Source: Acetobacteraceae bacterium H6797 (lineage in GTDB: Bacteria; Pseudomonadota; Alphaproteobacteria; Acetobacterales; Acetobacteraceae). From it: DNA of 64,000 bases. Shown piece after piece: positions 16,407 to 24,344 of this stretch (position 1 is its first letter; every line of letters starts with the position of its first letter). The translations under genes and the position numbers were made by a program. The notes under the pieces are model-generated. The model was not told the DNA's origin, ran no database searches, and saw only the letters and a list, made by a program, of their open reading frames with translations. Location of the stretch: the NCBI GenBank assembly GCA_015223225.1, contig JADFCQ010000001.1, forward strand, positions 1,141,639-1,205,638. Reading direction: 5' to 3'.

Positions 16407-17153
16407 GTGGCATCCAGTTTCGCAGAGAGCGATGTGTCAGGCAATAATCTCATCGACTCGCTGAAGCCGGCCGATCGGCGGGCTATCATGCCGCATCTGC
16501 AACTCTGGCAGGCCGCGCCCCGTCAGGTCATCTGGCAGGCTGGGGACGATATCGAGCAGGTCTATTTCCCCCTCGACCAGACCATGGCCTCCTTCCGCAT
16601 CACCCTTTCCGAGGGGCGTGATGTCGAGACGGCGCTGGTCGGGCGCGAGGGCGCGCTGGGCGGCATCGTCAGCCATGGCCGGCTGCCCGCCTATGCCAGG
16701 GCCGTGGTGCAATTCCCTGGCCGCTTCGCCCGCATGCCCCTGCCCGTGCTGGAGCAGCTGAAGGACGAGAACCGGCGCATCGCCAATCTCTTCAACCGCT
16801 ATGCCGATTGCCTGCTGGCCCAGATCTTCCAGTCCACCGCCTGCAACGCCGCCCATACCATCGAGCAGCGTTCGGCCAAGTGGCTGATATCGGCCGCCGA
16901 CCGCATGGGCAAGCCGGAGCTGCCCTTCACCCATGAGCAGCTCGGCGCCCTGCTCGGCGTGGGGCGCAGCTATGTCAGCCGCACCATCGGGCGCTTCAAG
17001 GCCGAGGGCATGATCCAGACCCGCCGCTCCAGCCTCGTCATCACCGACATGACGGGCCTCGCCCGGCTGGCCTGCGATTGCGACGACAATGTCCGCCGGC
17101 ATTTCGACGAGGTGCTGAAGGGCGTCTATCCGCCTGAAGTATCGGCCAAGTGA
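16407..17153 (+). CDS. Crp/Fnr-family transcriptional regulator
   Basis: A cyclic-nucleotide-binding-fold regulator of about 248 residues. The sensor beta-roll runs from PHLQLWQAAPRQVIWQAGD to the dimer helix, and the C-terminal winged helix has FTHEQLGALLGVGRSYVSRTI, the Crp-type recognition helix. There is no FNR-type N-terminal cysteine cluster. I prefer GTG 16407, which has CGGAAAG upstream and begins where the family does; ATG 16302 would add 35 residues without homology and run across two inverted repeats. The gene diverges from bphO-bphP and might link light sensing to transcription, which is speculation. Its last 28 bp overlap the end of the convergent GntR gene. Confidence 0.85.
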   Translation: MASSFAESDVSGNNLIDSLKPADRRAIMPHLQLWQAAPRQVIWQAGDDIEQVYFPLDQTMASFRITLSEGRDVETALVGREGALGGIVSHGRLPAYARAVVQFPGRFARMPLPVLEQLKDENRRIANLFNRYADCLLAQIFQSTACNAAHTIEQRSAKWLISAADRMGKPELPFTHEQLGALLGVGRSYVSRTIGRFKAEGMIQTRRSSLVITDMTGLARLACDCDDNVRRHFDEVLKGVYPPEVSAK

Positions 17154-17842
17154 CCGCCTGAGCGGGCCCGATCGCGGGGGATGCGCAGCAGGTGGTCTTC
17201 GATCCCCTGCCGGATCTCTTCCATGCTCCCCCGCGTCGCCGCCCGGGCCTGAATGAAGGCGAGAAGCTGGCGGTGCTGCTCGACAACCGCCCCCAGGTCG
17301 TCGTCGCGATATTCGGCGCGGCTGAAGATGATCAGCACATGCCGCGCGATCGCTTCCCATAGCGTCAGTGCGATGCCATTGCCCGAGGCGCGGCCGATGG
17401 CGCGGTGGAATTCCAGGTCCGCCCGCAGGGAGGCGCGCTTGTCGCCCGCCGCGGCGGCGGCTTCCAGGGCCGCGATCACCGCCTCCAGCTCCGCGAAATC
17501 CGCCGCCCGCGCCTGCCAGTTCTGGATCGCGTCGCGCAGCAGGATGCTCTCCAGCGAGAGGCGGATTTCCAGGATGCGCGAGACCGTCGCCTCGTCGAAG
17601 GAGGCGACGCGATAGCCCTTGTGCGGGCCGGCGACGAGAATGCCCTGGGTCGCCAGCACCTTCAGCGCCTCGCGCGTCGGCACCCGGCTCACCTTCAGCT
17701 CCTCCGCGAGGCTCGTCTCAACCACCCGGTCCCCAGGCTGCAAGGCGCCGGTCGCAATGGCATTGGCCACGGCGTCGGCGATGGTCTCGGGAAGGGGCAG
17801 TCTGCGGCCCGGCCGGTCGGCGGGCCGCGATTCGTCGGTCAT
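17126..17842 (-). CDS. GntR-family (FCD/FadR subgroup) transcriptional regulator
   Basis: A 238-residue regulator with an N-terminal winged helix (ETIADAVANAIATGALQPGDRVVETSLAEELKVSRVPTREAL split over two helices) and an all-helical FCD effector domain with metal-ligand-like residues in RADLEFHRAIG and EQHRQLLAFI. FCD members usually sense small carboxylates or sugar acids. ATG 17842 has GAGGA six bases upstream, better than an in-frame TTG two codons earlier. It diverges from the class II aldolase/amidohydrolase pair, the likely targets. The 3' end overlaps the Crp/Fnr gene by 28 bp. Confidence 0.9.
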   Translation of the reverse strand: MTDESRPADRPGRRLPLPETIADAVANAIATGALQPGDRVVETSLAEELKVSRVPTREALKVLATQGILVAGPHKGYRVASFDEATVSRILEIRLSLESILLRDAIQNWQARAADFAELEAVIAALEAAAAAGDKRASLRADLEFHRAIGRASGNGIALTLWEAIARHVLIIFSRAEYRDDDLGAVVEQHRQLLAFIQARAATRGSMEEIRQGIEDHLLRIPRDRARSGGHLADTSGG

Positions 17843-17935
17843 GGGCAATCCTCAGCGCGGGGGCCGCCTCCCACGAGCCCGATGGGCGGGCAGCTTGTCA
17901 ATATCGGCCTTCGAAGCGATCAGAACGGTTGCACT

Positions 17936-17949
17936 TTGTCGCCTCACAA
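17936..17949. promoter_or_regulatory. Weak GntR-type operator candidate
   Basis: TTGT-CGCCTC-ACAA is a 4-6-4 inverted repeat (nearly six bases per arm: CTTTGT and ACAAGG) in the 189 bp between the divergent GntR and aldolase genes. FCD-type GntR regulators often bind short GT/AC dyads. The match is short and may be chance. Confidence 0.3.
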
Positions 17950-18031
17950 GGCGGGCAGCGGCGCGGGGAATGCTTTTCAAGCCCCGCCCATCGCGCGATG
18001 ATGGCGCAGACGATCATTGCAGGGCCTGGCC

Positions 18032-18802
18032 ATGAACATCGCGACCTCTCCGAACCGCGCCAAATATTCCGAGGAAGAGTGGCAGATCCGCTGCGACCTC
18101 GCCGCGCTCTACCGCCTCGTCGCGCACTACAAGATGACGGATTTCATCTACACCCATATCAGCGCGCGGCTGCCCGGCCCGGAGCACCACTTCCTCATCA
18201 ACAAGTATGGCGTGCTCTTCCACGAGATGCGGGCCAGCGATCTGGTGAAGATCGACCTGCACGGCAACATCGTGGAGGAGGAACCCGAGAGCAAGCCGGT
18301 CAATGCCGCGGGCTTCACCATCCATTCCGCGATCCATATGGCGCGGGAGGACATGGCCTATGTCATCCACACGCATACGGCCGCCGGCATCGCCGTTTCG
18401 GCCCAGAAGCACGGGCTGCTGCCCATCAGCCAGCATGCGCTGAAATTCTACGGCCACCTCGCCTATCACGGCTATGAGGGTATCGCCCTGGACCTGGACG
18501 AGCGGGACCGCCTGGTGGCCGATCTCGGCCAGCACAAGGCGATGATCCTGCGCAACCACGGCCTGCTGGTCGGCGGCGCCTCGGTCGGCGAGGCCTTCAA
18601 CATGATCTATTACCTGGAGCGCGCCTGCCAGGCGCAGGTCGCCACCCTCGCCGGCGGCGCCGAGCTGATCCTGCCGCCCGAGGAAGTGCGCCTGAAGACG
18701 GCCGAGCAGTTCAACCGGGGCGGCAATGCCGCGCATTACGCCATGGCCTGGAATACCGCGCTGCGCCTCATCGAGGACGACAAGATCGACTACCGCTCCT
18801 GA
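18032..18802 (+). CDS. Class II aldolase/adducin-family protein
   Basis: A 256-residue zinc aldolase-fold protein. It has the N-terminal substrate region FIYTHISARLPG, the zinc ligands in VIHTHTAAGIAVSAQKHG and a further His in NHGLLVGGASVGEAF, as in fuculose-phosphate aldolase relatives and the large adducin-like subgroup. This subgroup often lacks a known reaction, so aldol cleavage or decarboxylation are both possible. It is followed 7 bp later by an amidohydrolase gene and preceded by a divergent GntR regulator; together they look like a small catabolic operon. Confidence 0.85.
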   Translation: MNIATSPNRAKYSEEEWQIRCDLAALYRLVAHYKMTDFIYTHISARLPGPEHHFLINKYGVLFHEMRASDLVKIDLHGNIVEEEPESKPVNAAGFTIHSAIHMAREDMAYVIHTHTAAGIAVSAQKHGLLPISQHALKFYGHLAYHGYEGIALDLDERDRLVADLGQHKAMILRNHGLLVGGASVGEAFNMIYYLERACQAQVATLAGGAELILPPEEVRLKTAEQFNRGGNAAHYAMAWNTALRLIEDDKIDYRS

Positions 18803-18809
18803 TCGCTTC

Positions 18810-20450
18810 ATGACCGTCGATCTGATCATCGCCGGGGGCCGCGTGTTTCGCGGCCTCGCGGGCGGCTTCGCGGAGGCGCTGGCCGTCTCCGGGGAGCGCA
18901 TCACCGCCGTGGGCAGCCGGGCCGAGATCGAGCCCCTGGCCGGGCCGGGCACCAAGCGCATCGAGTTGAACGGCCGCCTCGCCATCCCCGCCTTCAACGA
19001 AGCGCATATGCATCTCCTGCCCTATGGGCTGGGCCTGTCGCAGGTGAACCTGCGGCCGGAGCAGGTGACGACGCTCGACGAGGTGCTGCGCCGCGTGGCC
19101 GAGGCCGCCAAGGCCGCGCCCAAGGGCGAATGGGTGCTGGGCCGCGGCTATGACCATGCCGCTCTCGATACCGGCCGCCACCCGACCGTGGCGGAACTCG
19201 ACAAGGTCGCGCCGGACCACCCCGTCTTCATCACCCGCACCTGCGGGCATATGGGTGTCGCCAATAGCGCGGCTCTCCGCCTCGCGGGGATCGGGCACAA
19301 TACGCCCGACCCCGAAGGCGGCGTGATCGAGCGGCGGAACGGCGCGCTGACCGGCCTGCTTCAGGAACGCGCGATGAAGCTCGTGCGCGACCGCATGACG
19401 GCGCCGGGCGAGGCCGCGATGGTCGAGGCCATCGACGCCGCCGGGCGCCACCTCGCCTCCCTCGGCTTCGCCAGCGCCACCGACATGAATGTCGGCGCGA
19501 CGGCCGGCATGGCCGAGATCGGCGCCTATCGCCGGGCGCTGGCCGAAGGCAAGCTGCATCAGCGCATGTGGCAGGTGCTGGCCGGCAATCCCGAAGGCAT
19601 CGCCCGCGAGGCTTGGCAGAGCGGGCTGCGGCCTGACTGGTCAGCCTCGGCCGAGGCCGATGACCGCCTCGTCTGGGCCGCCGTGAAGGTCTTCGGCGAT
19701 GGCAGTGCGGGCGGCCTCACCGCCGCGATGTTCGAGCCCTATCTCGAAAGCGCGGGCGGGGGCACGGGCGTCTTCTGCTTCCCTGAGGAGACCATGCACG
19801 CCCTGCTCGCCGAATATCACGCCCAGGGCTGGCAGCTCGATATCCACGCCATCGGCGACGCGGCCATCGAGCAGGTGCTGACCGGCATGGAAGCCGCCGA
19901 TAGCGAGGCCGATCCGGTGACGGGCCGCCGCCATCGCATCGAGCATTGCGGCTTCCTCAACCGCGACCAGCGGCGGCGGATGAAGGCGCGCGGCATCCTG
20001 CCCGTGCCGCAGCCCGTCTTCATGTATGAGTTTGGCGATCTCTACGTCACCAATCTCGGCAAGGCCCGGGCCGAGGCCGCCTATCCGATGAAGACCTGGC
20101 TCGACGAGGGGCATATGCCTTCCGCTTCCTCCGACTGCCCCGTCAGCACGGTGGACCCTTTCATCAACCTCTTCACCATGACCACCCGCAAGACCAATAA
20201 GGGCACGGTCCTGGGCGCCGAGGAGGCGCTGACGATGGAAGAGGCGGTGCATTGCTACACCTATGCCGGCGCCTATTCGCAATTCGCGGAAAGCCGGCGG
20301 GGCACGCTGGAAGCGGGCATGCTGGCCGATATCGCCATCCTCGACCGCGATATCTTTTCAGGCCCGCCCGAGGCCCTGTTCGAGACCAAGGCCGACCTCA
20401 CCCTGCGCGGCGGCGAGGCCATTTTCGACCGCAAGGGCGAACTGGCCTGA
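18810..20450 (+). CDS. YtcJ-type metal-dependent amidohydrolase
   Basis: A 546-residue amidohydrolase-superfamily enzyme. The family signature is present: DLIIAGGRVF at the N-terminus, PAFNEAHMHLLPYG for the first metal-binding histidines, LDIHAIGDAAIEQVL and RHRIEHCGFL for later ligands, and SSDCPVSTVDPF for the catalytic aspartate. YtcJ-type members hydrolyse N-substituted formamides, imidazolonepropionate-like or other cyclic amides; the substrate is unknown here. It starts 7 bp after the aldolase gene with little ribosome-site sequence, suggesting coupling. Confidence 0.87.
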   Translation: MTVDLIIAGGRVFRGLAGGFAEALAVSGERITAVGSRAEIEPLAGPGTKRIELNGRLAIPAFNEAHMHLLPYGLGLSQVNLRPEQVTTLDEVLRRVAEAAKAAPKGEWVLGRGYDHAALDTGRHPTVAELDKVAPDHPVFITRTCGHMGVANSAALRLAGIGHNTPDPEGGVIERRNGALTGLLQERAMKLVRDRMTAPGEAAMVEAIDAAGRHLASLGFASATDMNVGATAGMAEIGAYRRALAEGKLHQRMWQVLAGNPEGIAREAWQSGLRPDWSASAEADDRLVWAAVKVFGDGSAGGLTAAMFEPYLESAGGGTGVFCFPEETMHALLAEYHAQGWQLDIHAIGDAAIEQVLTGMEAADSEADPVTGRRHRIEHCGFLNRDQRRRMKARGILPVPQPVFMYEFGDLYVTNLGKARAEAAYPMKTWLDEGHMPSASSDCPVSTVDPFINLFTMTTRKTNKGTVLGAEEALTMEEAVHCYTYAGAYSQFAESRRGTLEAGMLADIAILDRDIFSGPPEALFETKADLTLRGGEAIFDRKGELA

Positions 20451-20454
20451 CAAG

Positions 20455-20482
20455 CCGGCCCGGCGGTGCGCCGCCGGGCCGG
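20455..20482 (+). terminator. 12-bp hairpin after amidohydrolase gene
   Basis: CCGGCCCGGCGG (20455-20466), loop TGCG, CCGCCGGGCCGG (20471-20482) is a perfect, very stable stem with a tetraloop directly after the amidohydrolase stop. No T-run follows, so it may act as a factor-dependent or bidirectional stop. Confidence 0.55.
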
Positions 20483-20483
20483 G

Positions 20484-20591
20484 CTAGAGCAGATCCCGAT
20501 CAGACGGAATCACTTGGTCGGATGAAGATGCTCGCAAAAACAAACTTCTAGAGACGTTGAAGTGAGCCAAGGCGAACGGAAATGGCTCTAG
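20484..20591. repeat. Palindromic intergenic repeat-like element
   Basis: The element is bounded by CTAGAGC (20484-20490) and GCTCTAG (20585-20591) and contains GATCCCGATC, GGTCGGATGAAGATGCT and TTCTAGAGAC. This composition, with terminal CTAGAGC inverted repeats, resembles a short interspersed intergenic repeat I have seen in alphaproteobacterial genomes; I cannot count copies from this window. The stop codon of the SsuA-like gene (20588-20590) falls inside its right end, so the element has shaped the 3' end of that gene. Confidence 0.5.
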
Positions 20592-21523
20592 AGCTTGATC
20601 ACGCCCTCGGAAATATTCGGGCGGCGCGGGATGATCCGGCTCGACACGTACCATTCGGCGATCTGCGCGATCTGGGTGATGTCGGCATCGCTCACGGCCC
20701 GCGTCGGCACGGCATTATTCTCGCCGATGACGGGTGCCAGTTCGGCCGGCAGGCTCATCGCCTCGGTCCATATCCTCCCCGCCTCCGCCTTGTTCGCCTG
20801 GGCCCAGGCATTATCGGCGAGGCAGGTGTCGAAGACGGTTTTCAACAGCCCGCGCTGCTTCTCCGCGAAAGCCTTGCTCGCCATCAGCGTCACGGCATTG
20901 TCCGAGCCGATGGCCGCGCCATCGGCCAGCACGCGGGCGCCATAGCTCTTCACGCCGATGGCCACGAAGGGGTCCCAGGTAGCCCAGGCATCGACATGGC
21001 CCTGGGAGAAGGCGGCCCCGCTATCGCCCGGGCTGAGATAGACGCGCTTCACCGCCCCGGCCTCGATGCCGTTCTTCTCCAGCGCGCGCATGAGCAGATA
21101 TTCGCCCGTCCCGCCCCGGTTCACGGCCACGCTCCGGCCGCGCAGATCGGCGAGAGTCCTGATGGGGCCATCGGCTTTGACGAGGATGCCCTCGCCCGAG
21201 GGCGCGATTTTCTGATAGGCGAAGATCACCATCGGGATGCCCGCCGCCAGGGCCGCGATACAGGCGGTGGAACTGCCGGCGGTGATATCCACGCTCCCTG
21301 CATTCAGCGCCTCGAGCGCGGGCGCGGCCGCCGGGAAGGGACCGGCCCATTCGATCCTTGCGCCTTTCGCCGCCAAGGCCTTCTCCAGCGTGCCGCGCGC
21401 GCGGCCCGTTGTCAGGTCATTGGGCGCGCGCAGCCAGCCGATCCGCACCCTCTCGCCCGAGGCGATGGCCGGCATGGGCAGGAGCAGCGCGGCCCCGAGC
21501 TTGGCAAATCCGCGACGGTGCAT
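20588..21523 (-). CDS. SsuA-like ABC transporter substrate-binding protein
   Basis: A 311-residue periplasmic binding protein of the aliphatic sulfonate/nitrate/taurine type. Signal peptide MHRRGFAKLGAALLLPMPAIASG, then VRIGWLRAPNDL and SVDITAGSSTACIAALAAG, DLRGRSVAVNRGGTGEYLL and HVDAWATWDPFVAIG, all typical of SsuA. It delivers the ligand to the permease and ATPase encoded just upstream. Sulfonate is the best guess; related proteins bind taurine, nitrate or pyrimidine precursors. No desulfonating monooxygenase is adjacent. The stop codon lies in the end of a repeat-like element. Confidence 0.87.
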   Translation of the reverse strand: MHRRGFAKLGAALLLPMPAIASGERVRIGWLRAPNDLTTGRARGTLEKALAAKGARIEWAGPFPAAAPALEALNAGSVDITAGSSTACIAALAAGIPMVIFAYQKIAPSGEGILVKADGPIRTLADLRGRSVAVNRGGTGEYLLMRALEKNGIEAGAVKRVYLSPGDSGAAFSQGHVDAWATWDPFVAIGVKSYGARVLADGAAIGSDNAVTLMASKAFAEKQRGLLKTVFDTCLADNAWAQANKAEAGRIWTEAMSLPAELAPVIGENNAVPTRAVSDADITQIAQIAEWYVSSRIIPRRPNISEGVIKL

Positions 21524-21535
21524 GCTGTTTCCTCG

Positions 21536-22219
21536 TCAGTTCCATTCGACACCCATCCGGGCGAGCAGCGATGTCTCGAGCGCCGCCAGCGACGCATCGC
21601 TCCGCCGGCGTGGATGGGGTGCCTCCACCCTCACTTCATGCGCAATGCGCCCGCCATCAAGCACCAGCACGCGATCGGCCAGCAGCACGGCTTCCCACAC
21701 GTCATGCGTCACCAGCAGCACGGCCGGGCGATGCCGGTGCCAGAGATCGGCGACCAGCCCATGCATGCGGATGCGCGTCAGCGCGTCGAGCGAGGCGAAG
21801 GGCTCGTCGAGCAGCAGCAGTTCCGGCTGCCGCACCAGCGCCCGCGCCAGGGCCACGCGCTGCGCCTCGCCGCCCGAGAGCGCCGCGGGCCAGGCATCCT
21901 CGCGCCCGGCGAGCCCCATCTCCGCCAGGGCCGCCCGCGCGGCCTCCCGCGCATCATCCCGCCGCAGTCCGAGCGCGACATTCTCCAGCACCGTCTTCCA
22001 CGGCATCAGCCGAGGCTCCTGGAACATCACCGCCCGCCGCGCCGGCAGCCGCGCCACGCCGGGGTCGAGCCCCGCCAGCGCGCGCAGCAGCGTGGATTTT
22101 CCCGAGCCGCTCCGCCCCAGCAGGGCCACGAACTCGCCCGGCGCGATGGTGAGGTCGAGCCTGTCCAGAACCCGCCGCTCGCCGAAAGCCCTGACCAGGC
22201 CGCGCACTTCCAGGATCAT
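21536..22219 (-). CDS. SsuB-like ABC transporter ATP-binding protein
   Basis: A 227-residue ATPase. Walker A is GRSGSGKST, the Q-loop FQEPRLMPWKTV is the version typical of SsuB/TauB, the signature is LSGGEAQRVALARAL, and Walker B is LLLLDEPFASLD with the switch histidine in LVTHDVWEAV. The start ATG 22219 overlaps the permease stop, and the binding-protein gene follows 12 bp after the stop. Shorter by some 25 residues than E. coli SsuB at the C-terminus. Confidence 0.9.
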   Translation of the reverse strand: MILEVRGLVRAFGERRVLDRLDLTIAPGEFVALLGRSGSGKSTLLRALAGLDPGVARLPARRAVMFQEPRLMPWKTVLENVALGLRRDDAREAARAALAEMGLAGREDAWPAALSGGEAQRVALARALVRQPELLLLDEPFASLDALTRIRMHGLVADLWHRHRPAVLLVTHDVWEAVLLADRVLVLDGGRIAHEVRVEAPHPRRRSDASLAALETSLLARMGVEWN

Positions 22220-23019
22220 ACGGCCACCGCCGGCCGCCAGCGCAGCGCCCGCGCCTCGACCCCGCGCACCAGCGCATCGGTCGCGAGTCCCATCGCGGCA
22301 TAGACGAGGAGGCAGACGACGATCACATCCGTCTGCAGGAAATCCCGCGCCGTGGTGATGAGCGCGCCGATGCCGCTGGTCGCGTTGATCTGCTCCCCCA
22401 CCACCAGGCTCAGCCAGGCGAGGCTCAGCCCATAGCGCACGCCCACCAGCAGCGATGGCAGCGCGCCGGGCAGGATGATGTGCCGCACCCGCTCCAGCCG
22501 CGTGAGCCCGAGCACCCGCCCCGCTTCGATCAGCTTGAGATCCACGCCCCGGATGCCCGCATGCAGGGTGAGATAGATGGGGAAGATGGCGCCCACCACC
22601 ACCAGCCCGATCTTCGGCCCCTCCCCGATCCCGAACCACAGGATGAAGAGCGGCAGCAGCCCCAGGAAGGGCATGGCCTTGATCATCTGCAGAGGCGGAT
22701 CAAGCACCAGCTCCCCCAGCCGCGAGAGCCCCGCCACCACGGCCAGCACCACGCCCAGCACCAGCGCGATGGCGAAGCCCGAGACGACGCGCAGGAAGGA
22801 GACGAGCAGCCCGGCGAGCAGATCCCCGCTCGCGACCATCTCCCCCGCCGTCGCCGCGATCTGCGCGGGCGAGGCCAGGATGCGCGGCGGGAGCAGGCCC
22901 GCAGCACTCGCCGCCTGCCACAGCGCGAGCAGAGCCAGCGGCGAGGCGAGCCTCAGCCAGCCGGCATGGCGGGTCTTATGCGCGATCTCAGCAGGCGCGA
23001 TTTCAGGCAGGGGCCGAAT
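22216..23019 (-). CDS. SsuC-like ABC transporter permease (start codon unclear)
   Basis: About 267 residues of a BPD_transp_1 permease with roughly six membrane helices. The cytoplasmic loop EAGRVLGLTRLERVRHIILPGALP is the EAA motif that contacts the ATPase. The reading frame is open far upstream into the LysR gene, but between the LysR stop (23064) and the first membrane helix there is no in-frame ATG, GTG or TTG. I place the start provisionally at ATT 23019, which gives the normal family length; CTG at 23010, or CTG at 23067 overlapping the LysR stop, are alternatives. Either a rare start is used or the 5' end is altered. Confidence 0.8.
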   Translation of the reverse strand: MRPLPEIAPAEIAHKTRHAGWLRLASPLALLALWQAASAAGLLPPRILASPAQIAATAGEMVASGDLLAGLLVSFLRVVSGFAIALVLGVVLAVVAGLSRLGELVLDPPLQMIKAMPFLGLLPLFILWFGIGEGPKIGLVVVGAIFPIYLTLHAGIRGVDLKLIEAGRVLGLTRLERVRHIILPGALPSLLVGVRYGLSLAWLSLVVGEQINATSGIGALITTARDFLQTDVIVVCLLVYAAMGLATDALVRGVEARALRWRPAVAV

Positions 23020-23063
23020 GTCCGAAGCGGGGTTCCGAGGAAGACGCGCGCAGAATAGCCGCC

Positions 23064-23996
23064 TCAGGCCGGCTCCGCCACGCGCCCCGGCTCGGTCGCC
23101 GCCTCCAGGATGGCATCGCGCATCCAGGTCGCGCCCGGGCCCAGCACCTCGTTCTTGCGATAGGCGATATAGACCGGCAGCGGCAGCGACCAATCCACGC
23201 CCGGCACGCCCTCCACGCGGATCTGCACCAGCCGCCCGGCCGCGATTTCCGGCTCGGCCAGATGGCGCGGCAGCCGGCCCCAGCCCAGCCCGGCCAGCAG
23301 CATCTCGCGCTTCATGGCCATGTCGTTCACGCGCCAGATCCCCGCCGAAGGCAAGCTGAAAACCTTGCGGCGCGGCGTCTTCGAGCGGCTGGCGAGCACG
23401 AGATGCAGATGATCCCGGAAGGCCTCGGCGGGCACCAGCCCCTCCCATCGCGCCAGCGGATGCCCGGCCGCCACCACGGCCAGGCGCTCCACGCCGCCGA
23501 TGGGCAGATAGGTCAGCTCCGGATAGCGCTCCACCATGGGGCCGATGATGCCGAGCATGTATTGCCCCGCCATCAGCGCCTCGGCCATGGCATGCATGGA
23601 TTCGACGCCCACCCGCACGCGCACGGTCGGGAAACACTCGGCGAAGTCGCGCAGCACCGGCAGCAGCCGCGCGGAGGGGTAGATCGCATCCACCCCGAGC
23701 AGCAGCTTGCCCTCCAGCCCCCTCGTGAGCCCATCGGCCGTGCTCTGGATGGTCTCCAATTCGCGCGCCATGCGCCGGATGGCCGGGAGCAGCGCCTTGC
23801 CCTGGGGCGTGAGCTTGGGCGCCCGCACCGTCCGGTCGAAAACCTCGATGCCGAGATCGGTCTCCAGCTTCTGGACCGCATAGGTGACGCTCGACTGCGT
23901 CCGCCCCAGCGCCTTAGCCGCCGCCGAGAAGCTCCCGTGCCGCAGCACCGCAAGGAAGGTGAGCACCTGGTCGGTGGAAGGGGTCAGGGCAGGCAT
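23064..23996 (-). CDS. LysR-family transcriptional regulator
   Basis: A 310-residue LysR regulator. Helix-turn-helix: FLAVLRHGSFSAAAKALGRTQSSVTYAVQKLE; the effector domain follows at normal length. It is the first gene of the leftward SsuCBA-like transporter operon, ending 44 bp before the permease, so it probably controls its own operon. ATG 23996 has little ribosome-site sequence and a perfect inverted repeat eight bases upstream. Its divergent neighbour is the TonB-dependent receptor gene. Confidence 0.88.
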   Translation of the reverse strand: MPALTPSTDQVLTFLAVLRHGSFSAAAKALGRTQSSVTYAVQKLETDLGIEVFDRTVRAPKLTPQGKALLPAIRRMARELETIQSTADGLTRGLEGKLLLGVDAIYPSARLLPVLRDFAECFPTVRVRVGVESMHAMAEALMAGQYMLGIIGPMVERYPELTYLPIGGVERLAVVAAGHPLARWEGLVPAEAFRDHLHLVLASRSKTPRRKVFSLPSAGIWRVNDMAMKREMLLAGLGWGRLPRHLAEPEIAAGRLVQIRVEGVPGVDWSLPLPVYIAYRKNEVLGPGATWMRDAILEAATEPGRVAEPA

Positions 23997-24003
23997 GGGG
24001 CAA

Positions 24004-24019
24004 GAATATCGAGATATTC
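24004..24019. promoter_or_regulatory. Inverted repeat next to LysR start
   Basis: GAATATC-GA-GATATTC is a perfect 7-2-7 inverted repeat that ends eight bases before the LysR start codon (leftward gene). It could be an autoregulatory operator or mask the ribosome-binding region. Confidence 0.45.
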
Positions 24020-24050
24020 GATGGGCAGAAGCAGAATTTTCGCAGTTCCA

Positions 24051-24067
24051 ACGCTGCATTGCAGCGT
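24051..24067. promoter_or_regulatory. Perfect 8-1-8 inverted repeat, operator candidate
   Basis: ACGCTGCA-T-TGCAGCGT lies 55 bases upstream of the LysR start, in the position expected for a LysR-type activation or autoregulation site. It does not fit T-N11-A strictly, so the binding protein is uncertain. Confidence 0.5.
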
Positions 24068-24259
24068 GTAAAGCCCCGTAACATCGGGACATGTCAGGCC
24101 AGATCGGCGCCTGTTTTCGGCTTGTATTGAAGAACCCAGCGCTTCTCGTGCCATGAATTCGGCAGCCTTCGCCGAAATCACCAGCAAGAAGAGCATCGGG
24201 AAATTCGATATTGCCGGACGCGAAACGGGGGCTGGTTGTGTTCCGTCAGGTCTTCAAAT

Positions 24260-24278
24260 GCGATTTATTCTCATTCTC
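24260..24278 (+). promoter_or_regulatory. Fur-like box upstream of siderophore receptor
   Basis: GCGATTTATTCTCATTCTC, or GAGAATGAGAATAAATCGC on the other strand, matches about 13 of 19 positions of the classic Fur box and has the ATTCTCATT core common in proteobacterial Fur sites. It is 66 bases before the receptor ATG, a suitable place for iron-dependent repression. I see no other gene in 23997-24344. Confidence 0.65.
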
Positions 24279-24344
24279 TCAAAGAATTGGCCCTTCCTTT
24301 TCCCCGGCCAGCCTTCGCCCGCCGGTTCAGCGAAAGAACAGCCC

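Noticed and set aside
17126..17153. Frameshift at the Crp/Fnr-GntR junction
   Set aside because: The 28 bp overlap is a simple convergent overlap of two full-length genes; both reading frames end normally.
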